DNA of 64,000 nucleotides from Balneolales bacterium ANBcel1 (GTDB lineage: Bacteria; Bacteroidota; Rhodothermia; Balneolales; Natronogracilivirgulaceae): NCBI GenBank assembly GCA_029688905.1, contig JARULB010000008.1, positions 1 through 64,000 on the forward strand. The letters are read 5' to 3'. The notes beneath the pieces were generated by a model. That model was given only the letters and a program-made list of their open reading frames with translations. It made no database searches and had not been told where the DNA came from. A program made the position numbers and the translations under genes. Shown here piece after piece: positions 38,148-45,865 of the stretch. Positions within the stretch are counted from its first letter, which is position 1. Each line of letters opens with the position of its first letter.

Positions 38148-38429
38148 TTAAATCGCGTCGATTCGTTTCGCCAGTTCGATATCCTTGCCGGTAATTTTTC
38201 CGCCGGCATCGTGGGTTGCCAGCTGAATCCGAACATCCTTGTAGACATTGAAAATTTCGGGATGGTGTCCCATTTCCTCGGCCTCGAAAGAGATTCTGAC
38301 CAGGAAGGAGAGTGCTTCCCGGAATCCGGCAAAGGAGAATTCCCTGGTAAGCTTTTCGCCCTCTACATACCAGCCGTCCAGCGCATCCAGTTCTTTTTCT
38401 ATTTGTGCAGCATCAAGAGCCTGGTTCAT
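38148..38429 (-). CDS. Pterin-4a-carbinolamine dehydratase, embedded in nuo operon
   Basis: 93 residues, family length. The signature EMGHHPEIFNVYKDVRIQLATHDAGG holds the catalytic His pair and the conserved Asp. The enzyme dehydrates 4a-hydroxytetrahydropterin, recycling the cofactor of phenylalanine hydroxylase; in some bacteria family members also help molybdopterin-enzyme maturation. Its ATG overlaps the nuoM stop by four bases (ATGA), and nuoN follows after 9 bases, so it is a true member of the complex I operon. Why it is there is unclear; it fits with the pterin genes folE2 and queD elsewhere in the window. Confidence 0.93.
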   Translation of the reverse strand: MNQALDAAQIEKELDALDGWYVEGEKLTREFSFAGFREALSFLVRISFEAEEMGHHPEIFNVYKDVRIQLATHDAGGKITGKDIELAKRIDAI

Positions 38430-40057
38430 TGTGTCACCTCCTTTTTTTCTTCTTCCAGAATTACGGCATACTGCGGAGTCACATCATAGAGATGTTGCGC
38501 CCATCCCGGCAGGTCGGACTGTGTCGCATTTCGCGCTACTAGCTCCGCCCGTTCGCGGGTATCATCCAGTAGCCGGGTAACTTCCACTTCCGAGTATTTC
38601 GTGAAATCGCCGGGCCGGATTCCAATCCAGACAATAAAGATCATCAACGGAACAAGGACCGCGATCTCGCGTGCGTTTATGTCGGTCAGATTGTTGTTTG
38701 CTTCGTTGGTGATGGGGCCGAACATAACCCGCTGGAACATCCAGAGCATATAGGCCGCCGCCAGAATGACCCCAAGAGCACCGATGACGGCATACCAGTA
38801 CGAACCCAGCACATCCGAGCTGAACGCCCCTACCAGAATCAGAAACTCGCCTACAAAGCCGTTCAGACCGGGCAGTCCGATGGAAGCCAGCGTAGCCATC
38901 ATGAACATCACCGTAAATACCGGCATTTTCGTGGCGATCCCGCCGAAGTCCGCGATCATCCGCGTATGGCGCCGCTCATAGAGCATGCCCACAATGATAA
39001 AGAGCGCTCCGGTGGAAAGGCCGTGGTTGACCATCTGGATGATGGCTCCCTGCGCCCCGGTCGTATTGAAGGCAAACATTCCCAGCACCACGAATCCGAG
39101 GTGACTGATAGAAGAGTACGCCACCAGCTTTTTGATATCTTTTTGCACCATGGCGACCAGCGCTCCGTAGATGATGCCGATCACACCCAGCACCGCGAAC
39201 ATGGGCGCGAACGCGATCGCGGCATTCGGGAAAAGCGGAATGAGGAAACGCATGACGGCGTAGGTACCCATTTTCAGGGCGATGGCTGCAAGCACCACAG
39301 ACCCGGCGGTCGGCGCCTCGGTATGAGCCAAGGGAAGCCAGCTGTGAAAGGGGAAGATGGGAACCTTGATGCAGAATGCGAAGCCGAAAGCCAGAAAGAG
39401 CCAGGTCTGTTCCACCAGTCCGAGCTGGAAGGCGGGGTCGGTCAGTAGCCGCCAGTCAGTGGTAAACACGCCGTCATTGACCATATTTCCGGCGGCGTAC
39501 CCTAAATAGATCAATGCGACAAGCATCAGCAGCCATCCTACCAGCGTATAGATAAAAAACTTGACGGTGGCGTAGATACGGTCGGAGCCTCCCCAGATAC
39601 CGATCAGGAAAAACATGGGGATCTGGGTCAGTTCGAAGAAGATGTAGAACATGAACAGATCCATGGCCGCGAAAACGCCGAGCGATCCGGTCTGGAGTAT
39701 AAGGAGCATGGAAAAAAAGCCCGCCACGTGCTTGGTGACCGATCGCCACGCCGAAAGCACCACAATGGGCGCCATGAAGGTAGTCAGCATGAACAGCAGC
39801 ATGCTCAAGCCGTCCAGGCCCATCATATATTTGACGTCCCAGTCACCGAGAAACGGTTCAGAAACGGTCATATACTGCACAGTTCCTGCTGCGGTGATGT
39901 CAAATTGGAAGAGCAGCGGAAGTGACAGTGCAAAGGTGGCTGTGGTCACCAGCAGGCTGGTCCATTTGACCCACTCCTCCTGCCTGATTACAAGCAGCAG
40001 CAACGCCCCGAACAGGGGCAGGTAGATGACGATATTTAGCAGTAACTCCATGTACAC
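38426..40057 (-). CDS. nuoM: NADH-quinone oxidoreductase subunit M
   Basis: 543 residues, about 14 spans. The core proton-path segments FFELTQIPMFFLIGIWGG (about 138-155) and CIKVPIFPFHSWLPLAHTEAPT (about 230-251) contain the conserved Glu, Lys and His of antiporter-like subunits. It is 12 bases after nuoL and overlaps the pterin dehydratase gene by four bases. The C-terminal 30 residues are charged and cytoplasmic. Confidence 0.97.
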   Translation of the reverse strand: MYMELLLNIVIYLPLFGALLLLVIRQEEWVKWTSLLVTTATFALSLPLLFQFDITAAGTVQYMTVSEPFLGDWDVKYMMGLDGLSMLLFMLTTFMAPIVVLSAWRSVTKHVAGFFSMLLILQTGSLGVFAAMDLFMFYIFFELTQIPMFFLIGIWGGSDRIYATVKFFIYTLVGWLLMLVALIYLGYAAGNMVNDGVFTTDWRLLTDPAFQLGLVEQTWLFLAFGFAFCIKVPIFPFHSWLPLAHTEAPTAGSVVLAAIALKMGTYAVMRFLIPLFPNAAIAFAPMFAVLGVIGIIYGALVAMVQKDIKKLVAYSSISHLGFVVLGMFAFNTTGAQGAIIQMVNHGLSTGALFIIVGMLYERRHTRMIADFGGIATKMPVFTVMFMMATLASIGLPGLNGFVGEFLILVGAFSSDVLGSYWYAVIGALGVILAAAYMLWMFQRVMFGPITNEANNNLTDINAREIAVLVPLMIFIVWIGIRPGDFTKYSEVEVTRLLDDTRERAELVARNATQSDLPGWAQHLYDVTPQYAVILEEEKKEVTQ

Positions 40058-40069
40058 AACATTGAAAAA

Positions 40070-42088
40070 TTATCGGAACAGCAGCATGGCAACAACGAGA
40101 ATGACTCCAAGGACTATGCCATAGGCATAAGACTGCACCAGACCGGTCTGAAAATAGCGAAGCAGGCTGCCGGCGAACTGGACCACAGAGCCGACAAAAT
40201 TCACAAATCCGTCGATGATCTTCATGTCGAACACGGCAAGTACCCGGTCCGAGACACGCACCGTCGGCCTGACAATGGCGCCTTCATAGATCTCATCCAG
40301 CAGATATTTGTCGTTCCAGACCTGATACAGCGCCCCCAGCCTGGTGGCGATTCGCCGGTCCTGGCTTTCCGGCTCTTTCTCACCGTAAAGCATGAAAGCG
40401 ACAAAGACTCCGGCTAAAGCAATCACAACCGAACCGAACAGCAGCATCCACTCGACCTGCTTGCTGAGGATAAGGTCGGCATCCAGAGTGACCCTGTCGA
40501 GCCAGTTGGAAAGCAGGTTGACATCGGCCGTTCCCGTGAACGTGGCCACAACAAAATTCGGAATTCCTATAAATCCGCCCACCACGGAGAGGCCTGCCAG
40601 GACCCAGAGTACCGATGTCATGGTAAACGGGCTTTCATGCAGTAGCTTATCGGCTCCGGCGGCTTGCGGTACCTTCTCGGGCAGACGGAATTTCCCGTGA
40701 AAGATACCCAGTGTGAGACGGAACATGTAAAAGGCAGTCAGGAAAGCCGTGACAAGCGCCACCGCCCAAAGGCCTATGTAAACGGCGCCGTATTCACCCA
40801 TCCCGGCGTTGAATGTCATCACAAGGATTTCATCCTTGGAGAAGAAACCGGCCAGAGGCGGAATACCGGCAATAGCTATCGTGGCAATCAGAAACGTCTT
40901 ATAGGTTGACGGGAGGTATTCCTTCAGGCCTCCCATGAAGCGCATATCCTGCGGGTCGAAATGAGCCTCCTTTCCCTCTTCATGCAGTTTGTGCTCCACA
41001 TGGTGCATGGCATGAATCACGGAACCGGAACCCAGAAACAGACAGGCTTTGAAGAAGGCATGGGTGACAACATGGAACATGGCAGCCACATAAGCTCCTG
41101 AGCCAAGAGCCAGGAACATGAAGCCCAGCTGCGAAACTGTGGAATAGGCAAGAACAGCCTTGATGTCGTAGCGTGTCAGGGCGATGGTTGCGGCGACAAT
41201 AGCGGTAAAAGCTCCGATCACGGCCACCACCAGCATCAGTTCGGGCGACTGCATATACAGTGGCGACAGACGGGAAATCACATAGATTCCGGAGGTAACC
41301 ATGGTAGCGGCATGGATAAGGGCGGATACGGATGTCGGTCCCGCCATGGCATCGGGCAGCCAGACGAAAAGCGGAATCTGTGCGCTTTTACCGGTGGCTC
41401 CAATCAATATCAAAAAGCCGATCAGAAAGACCTGGTCTGTTGAAAACAGCGCGGTTCCGGCGAGGATATCCTCGAACCTGAGGGAGCCGATGGTCTGGAA
41501 AATCATGAACATGGCAATCAGGAAGGCAAAATCTCCTACCCGGTTGTAGAGAAAAGCCTTTTTCGCGGCATCGGATTTGGCCATGTCGGTGTACCAGAAC
41601 CCGATCAGCAGATAGGAGCAGAGGCCGACGCCTTCCCAGCCGAGAAACAACAGCAGCATATTGTCGGCCAGCACCAGATTCAGCATGGCGAAGATAAACA
41701 GGTTCATGAAAGCAAAAAACTTCCAGTACCCTTCATCTCCTGCCATGTATCCGATGGAGTAAAAATGGATAAGTGCACCGACTCCGGTTACGACCAGCGT
41801 CATGAGCAGGGATAGCTGGTCGAGGCGATAGCCGATATCCGTCGAAAAATCCCCGGCCTCAATCCAGGTAAACAGGCTGATACTGGCGCTTTCACTATCG
41901 CCCTGCATCATGATAAAGAGATAGGCGGCCAGGACAAACGGGATGAATACGGCCAGCGTGGATACCGTTCCTATGAACGATTCTCTCGTCCGGTAGTTCT
42001 CGGAGGCAAGCCCGGCAATGCCATTTAGGAGAAACCCCGCAAGCGGAATAAGAACGATCCAGGGAACAAGATGAACGTATGCGTCCAT
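40070..42088 (-). CDS. nuoL: NADH-quinone oxidoreductase subunit L
   Basis: 672 residues, the largest antiporter-like subunit of complex I. Family markers are LLFLGWEGVGLCSYLLIGFWY near 146-166, KSAQIPLFVWLPDAMAGPTSVSALIHAATMV near 233-263, and the distal lateral helix HL region in the last 150 residues. Start ATG at 42088; 87 bases after nuoK, a wider gap than the rest of the operon. Confidence 0.97.
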   Translation of the reverse strand: MDAYVHLVPWIVLIPLAGFLLNGIAGLASENYRTRESFIGTVSTLAVFIPFVLAAYLFIMMQGDSESASISLFTWIEAGDFSTDIGYRLDQLSLLMTLVVTGVGALIHFYSIGYMAGDEGYWKFFAFMNLFIFAMLNLVLADNMLLLFLGWEGVGLCSYLLIGFWYTDMAKSDAAKKAFLYNRVGDFAFLIAMFMIFQTIGSLRFEDILAGTALFSTDQVFLIGFLILIGATGKSAQIPLFVWLPDAMAGPTSVSALIHAATMVTSGIYVISRLSPLYMQSPELMLVVAVIGAFTAIVAATIALTRYDIKAVLAYSTVSQLGFMFLALGSGAYVAAMFHVVTHAFFKACLFLGSGSVIHAMHHVEHKLHEEGKEAHFDPQDMRFMGGLKEYLPSTYKTFLIATIAIAGIPPLAGFFSKDEILVMTFNAGMGEYGAVYIGLWAVALVTAFLTAFYMFRLTLGIFHGKFRLPEKVPQAAGADKLLHESPFTMTSVLWVLAGLSVVGGFIGIPNFVVATFTGTADVNLLSNWLDRVTLDADLILSKQVEWMLLFGSVVIALAGVFVAFMLYGEKEPESQDRRIATRLGALYQVWNDKYLLDEIYEGAIVRPTVRVSDRVLAVFDMKIIDGFVNFVGSVVQFAGSLLRYFQTGLVQSYAYGIVLGVILVVAMLLFR

Positions 42089-42175
42089 GTAGTTAAACAG
42101 TTACCAGTTATTAGCGTTTATGGTCCGGCGAAACCGGGGCGTTGGAAAAAGCAACACCACAGCCCTGTGTTCGGT

Positions 42176-42478
42176 TTACCATCTGAGCAGGTTTATTTTC
42201 GTGATGTCCACGGTCAGATGATTGCGAAATATGGCGATGATGATGGCCAGCCCTACGGCAGCTTCGGCGGCGGCTACACAGAGGGAGAAAAAAACGAGTA
42301 TCTGTCCGTGTACATCACCGAGCTGGGCGCTGAATGAGACCAGGGTGAGGTTAACCGAGTTCAGCATCAGTTCGGCACACATGAAGATAACGATGGCGTT
42401 TTTACGGGTAAGAACACCGATGACGCCGATGGTAAACAGCACTGCGGACAAGCCGAGGTACCAGTCAAGTTCTATCAT
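42176..42478 (-). CDS. nuoK: NADH-quinone oxidoreductase subunit K
   Basis: 100 residues, three spans. The two conserved membrane glutamates lie in [14 protein letters not shown] and [16 protein letters not shown]. It overlaps nuoJ by four bases (ATGA), the usual translational coupling of J and K. Confidence 0.97.
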   Translation of the reverse strand: MIELDWYLGLSAVLFTIGVIGVLTRKNAIVIFMCAELMLNSVNLTLVSFSAQLGDVHGQILVFFSLCVAAAEAAVGLAIIIAIFRNHLTVDITKINLLRW

Positions 42479-42987
42479 TTAACCTTTCTGTATTTTCGTT
42501 GAGCAAGCAGAATCGCACCGACCACGGCGGCGGTGAGCAGGACAGCTGTAGCCAGAACCGGCAGCATGTAGGTGGTGTACAGGGCATCCCCCAGGGCCTC
42601 AACCGTGCCAACCTGTTCCATCTCCGGAGAAATGTAGGGAAGGGTTCCGGTAGCACTGGCAATGGCATAAACCAGCATCGAGAGAATGATAACCCCCAGA
42701 AAAAATGCCACGGCATATTTCACACTGAAGCGGCTCAGCATGTTCTCTTCACTGTTGAGGTTGAGCAGCATGATGACGAAAAGGAACAGCACCATGATGG
42801 CCCCGCCATAAACCAGCACCTGAATGACTGCCAGAAACTGTGCTTTAAGCAAAAGAAAAATTCCGGCTACAGAAACCAGATTAAGCACCAGAAACAGGGC
42901 GCTGTTGACCGTATCCCTGCTGAGGATCATTCCGACCGCAGATGCGACTGCCAATGTGGCGAACAGGATAAAGAAGTAAATCTCCAT
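42475..42987 (-). CDS. nuoJ: NADH-quinone oxidoreductase subunit J
   Basis: 170 residues, five spans. The segment [21 protein letters not shown] (about 56-76) with the pi-bulge region of the third helix is diagnostic. It is the first gene of this nuo set. Upstream is a divergent moxR gene, so nuoA to nuoI are not attached here; the hydrophilic arm must be encoded elsewhere. Confidence 0.97.
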   Translation of the reverse strand: MEIYFFILFATLAVASAVGMILSRDTVNSALFLVLNLVSVAGIFLLLKAQFLAVIQVLVYGGAIMVLFLFVIMLLNLNSEENMLSRFSVKYAVAFFLGVIILSMLVYAIASATGTLPYISPEMEQVGTVEALGDALYTTYMLPVLATAVLLTAAVVGAILLAQRKYRKVK

Positions 42988-43145
42988 AGGTTACCGCAAT
43001 TGAAAAATGAGCATCAAGGTACCCAAAAATCCTTGTGTCTTCAACCTCTTAGTTGTCAAATATAGGGAAATATTGAGATTTACATCCGGCCATCCGGAAA
43101 CAAAAAGGAAACGGATCGAATCAATTCGAAGGGATCTCTCTGTTT

Positions 43146-43175
43146 TTTTGTAAATTCGGTCATGAATTTACAAAA
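43146..43175. promoter_or_regulatory. Perfect inverted repeat between nuoJ and moxR
   Basis: TTTTGTAAATT (43146-43156) is repeated inverted as AATTTACAAAA (43165-43175) with an 8-base spacer. Each arm contains TTGTAA, a -35-like hexamer. No T-run follows on either strand beyond the arm itself, so an operator is more likely than a terminator. The 259-base gap around it must hold divergent promoters; TATATTTG on the minus strand near 43055 is a possible -10 for nuoJ. Confidence 0.5.
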
Positions 43176-43246
43176 TCTTTGTATCCACGTCCGCTTTTTT
43201 TCCTTCAATCACGAGAATTTTTAACGAATCCAAAACACTGCAGAAC

Positions 43247-44248
43247 ATGAGTCGTTGCAATCCGGATATGCAGGCCCTTACAGAAAGAATCGAGGTCTCA
43301 AGCGCGTTTATCAATGAAATTCATCAGGAGCTGGAAAAGGTTGTCATTGGCCAGCGGCCCATGATTGACCAGCTGCTTACCGGTTTGCTTGCTGACGGAC
43401 ACGTTTTGCTCGAGGGAGTACCGGGCCTGGCCAAAACTCTTACTGTATCCAGCCTGGCGCAGGTGATTGACACCGGGTTTCAGCGCATCCAGTTCACCCC
43501 GGACCTGCTTCCCGCAGATCTGATCGGAACCCTGATCTTCAATCAGAAAACCGGTGATTTTTCGGTAAAAAAGGGACCGATATTTTCTAATATAATTTTG
43601 GCGGATGAAATAAACCGCTCACCTGCCAAGGTACAGAGCGCCCTGCTCGAGGCGATGCAGGAACGCCAGGTAACCATTGGCGAATCTACCTACAAGCTCG
43701 ACAGCCCGTTTCTTGTGCTCGCAACGCAGAACCCTATCGAGCAGGAGGGTACATATCCGCTCCCCGAAGCCCAGGTAGACCGATTCATGTTGAAAATCAA
43801 AGTCGATTACCCCTCCGGAGAAGACGAACTGGAGATCATGCGCCGGATGGCGCGCACAGGTGAGAAAACGACGCCGAAAAGAGTCGTCAAGCCCCAAACC
43901 ATTCTTGATGCCCGCCAGGTAATAAATGAGATTTACATGGATGAGCGTGTGGAGCAGTATATCGTTGATATTATAATGGCTACACGGTATCCCGAAAAAT
44001 ATGATATAACCGCTGTTGACGGATTGATTGAATATGGTGCATCTCCCAGAGGCACCATTAATTTAAACCTGGCATCAAAAGCCGTAGCCTTTTGCCAGCA
44101 CAGAGCCTACGTAACTCCCGAAGATGTTCGATCCATCGCGTACGATGTTCTTCGACACCGTATTGTTTTAACTTATGAAGCAGAGGCTGAAGAAATACAA
44201 ACAGATAACATTATAGAAACCATATTAAAAAACATCCAGGTACCATAA
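43247..44248 (+). CDS. MoxR-family AAA ATPase
   Basis: 333 residues, usual for MoxR. Walker A appears as GVPGLAKT near 58, Walker B as IILADEINR near 120, and sensor residues follow in ATQNPIEQEGTYPLPEAQVDRF. The C-terminal lid domain is complete. MoxR ATPases are chaperone-like factors usually encoded beside DUF58 and VWA proteins that they act on with metal. Here no such partner follows; only an 83-residue unknown gene does. Divergent from nuoJ. Confidence 0.94.
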   Translation: MSRCNPDMQALTERIEVSSAFINEIHQELEKVVIGQRPMIDQLLTGLLADGHVLLEGVPGLAKTLTVSSLAQVIDTGFQRIQFTPDLLPADLIGTLIFNQKTGDFSVKKGPIFSNIILADEINRSPAKVQSALLEAMQERQVTIGESTYKLDSPFLVLATQNPIEQEGTYPLPEAQVDRFMLKIKVDYPSGEDELEIMRRMARTGEKTTPKRVVKPQTILDARQVINEIYMDERVEQYIVDIIMATRYPEKYDITAVDGLIEYGASPRGTINLNLASKAVAFCQHRAYVTPEDVRSIAYDVLRHRIVLTYEAEAEEIQTDNIIETILKNIQVP

Positions 44249-44338
44249 TATATGTATATGTACAGTCGTTGACATTACTATGATATTATAGCTATTTTAT
44301 AAGGGCAATTTATATACAATTAAACAAATCCCATTACC

Positions 44339-44590
44339 ATGAAATTGAAATTTGTCCCCCGCAACGATGTACGCATCACCAAAAAGAGCTCCTCAAAGTT
44401 CAGACCTCTTATTGACGCACTTAACAAACTGGAGCCTGGTGGAGATGCCCTGGAAGTGACCTTCAACAATGAAAAAGAGCTTAACTCCATGAGAAATGTT
44501 GTATACACATACAACAGGGAGTCCGGTGCCAAAATCAAAAGCGGCAAGGATACCGTAAACGGAAAAGTGTTTTTCTACAAGGAAAAATAG
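44339..44590 (+). CDS. Small conserved-looking unknown protein downstream of moxR
   Basis: 83 residues, basic (many Lys/Arg), no signal peptide, with an N-terminal KLKFVPRNDVRITKKSSSKF and a central helix FRPLIDALNKLE. Sequence composition and spacing look like a compact folded cytosolic protein, perhaps nucleic-acid or protein binding. I do not recognise a family. It lies 90 bases after moxR and is followed within 20 bases by a bidirectional terminator, which supports a real gene. Confidence 0.7.
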   Translation: MKLKFVPRNDVRITKKSSSKFRPLIDALNKLEPGGDALEVTFNNEKELNSMRNVVYTYNRESGAKIKSGKDTVNGKVFFYKEK

Positions 44591-44607
44591 ACCAGAGTCA
44601 ACGTGAC

Positions 44608-44645
44608 AAAAAAAAGCCTTCTGTATGTAACGGAAGGCTTTTTTG
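44608..44645. terminator. Bidirectional intrinsic terminator
   Basis: Stem AAAAAAGCCTTC / GAAGGCTTTTTT (44610-44621 and 44633-44644) gives a T-run when read on either strand. It closes the small gene on the plus strand and nadA on the minus strand. Confidence 0.9.
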
Positions 44646-44733
44646 TATAAAGACTTATAAAGATAGGCGCGTCACCAGGCGTGCGGAGAAGTGTCCCGCA
44701 GAACGGGCTATCCGCTTCATCAGCCCGGGAATA

Positions 44734-45774
44734 TCAGCTCATTTCCAGCATGCGGTCCAGGGATTTTTTGGCACGTACCCGGATGCTCTCCTCAACTTCT
44801 ATCTGATACACATCCTCCCTCAACGACCGCAGCGTATCCTCGAGTGTTATTTCATTCATATGCGGGCAGCGTATGCTGCACATCCGGAGCATCTCCTTGT
44901 CCGGGTTCTCTGCCGCGATATTATCCCCCATGGCACATTCCGTGAGAATGAGAAATCGCTCGGCGTCCGATTCGCGCACAAAACGGACCATGGCCGTGGT
45001 TGATCCGCTATAGTCCGCCGCCTGCACCACTTCCGGCGAACACTCCGGATGTGCCACAACAACGGTATCGGGAAACTGCCTGCGGGCATTATCAATATCC
45101 GCGACCGTAAACTTGTCATGTACTTCACAGCGTCCGTCCCATACTACCATATCGTTGTGCCCCGAGCGGTCGCTTCCCGGATAGATTACCTTCTTCCCGG
45201 TTTCATTTGCGATGTTTTTTGCCAGAAATTCATCCGGAAGACAGATCACCGAATCGCTGTCAAGCTTGCTCACAATATCGGATGCATTGCTTGAAGTGCA
45301 GCATACATCGGTTTCGGCCTTCACATCGGCGTAGGTATTGATATAGGTGACCACAGGGATTCCCGGGTATCGGGCTTTGAGATCGCGGACATCCTGCGCC
45401 GTAATACTGGCGGCAAGCGAACACCCGGCCACTTCGGCGGGAAGCAGCACCATGCGGTCCGGATTCAAAATTTTGGCGGTTTCCGCCATGAAGCGTACAC
45501 CGCAGAACACGATGCGTTTAGCATCGGATTCGGCAGCAATCCTGGCCAGACCCAATGAGTCGCCCACATGATCGGGGATACTGTAAAAGAGCGCGGGTTC
45601 CATGTAATTGTGCCCCAGGATAACCGCGTTTTTCTCCTTTTTCAGCCTGTTGATCTCAAAGGCAATTTCCGCTTTCACGCGTATTTCGGATTCCGGAACA
45701 ATCTTGTCAAGCAGTTTGCTGAGATGTTCATACGTATCGGAAACCGAAGCTGCTTGTGACACTGTACCAGGCAT
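44734..45774 (-). CDS. nadA: Quinolinate synthase A
   Basis: 346 residues from ATG 45774. NadA condenses iminoaspartate with dihydroxyacetone phosphate to quinolinate in de novo NAD synthesis and carries one [4Fe-4S] cluster. The three cluster cysteines are recognisable in FCGVRFMAETAKIL, DVCCTSSNA and CSIRCPHMNEITL. The frame opens slightly upstream at a TTG (45795), but that codon abuts the rpsA terminator T-run, so I prefer the ATG. NadB and NadC are not in the window. Confidence 0.95.
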   Translation of the reverse strand: MPGTVSQAASVSDTYEHLSKLLDKIVPESEIRVKAEIAFEINRLKKEKNAVILGHNYMEPALFYSIPDHVGDSLGLARIAAESDAKRIVFCGVRFMAETAKILNPDRMVLLPAEVAGCSLAASITAQDVRDLKARYPGIPVVTYINTYADVKAETDVCCTSSNASDIVSKLDSDSVICLPDEFLAKNIANETGKKVIYPGSDRSGHNDMVVWDGRCEVHDKFTVADIDNARRQFPDTVVVAHPECSPEVVQAADYSGSTTAMVRFVRESDAERFLILTECAMGDNIAAENPDKEMLRMCSIRCPHMNEITLEDTLRSLREDVYQIEVEESIRVRAKKSLDRMLEMS

Positions 45775-45792
45775 ATTTTTTGGGTGATTGTC

Positions 45793-45829
45793 CAAAAAAA
45801 TGGAGGTACGGCACTATCGCCATACCTCC
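45793..45829 (-). terminator. Rho-independent terminator after rpsA
   Basis: Arms GGAGGTA(C)GGC and GCC(A)TACCTCC (45802-45829) pair around a 6-base loop and are followed on the minus strand by a T-run. It lies between rpsA and nadA and separates their transcripts. Confidence 0.92.
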
Positions 45830-45865
45830 TTTAATGTAGATTCCGAAGAAGCTAACGGTCAGAAG

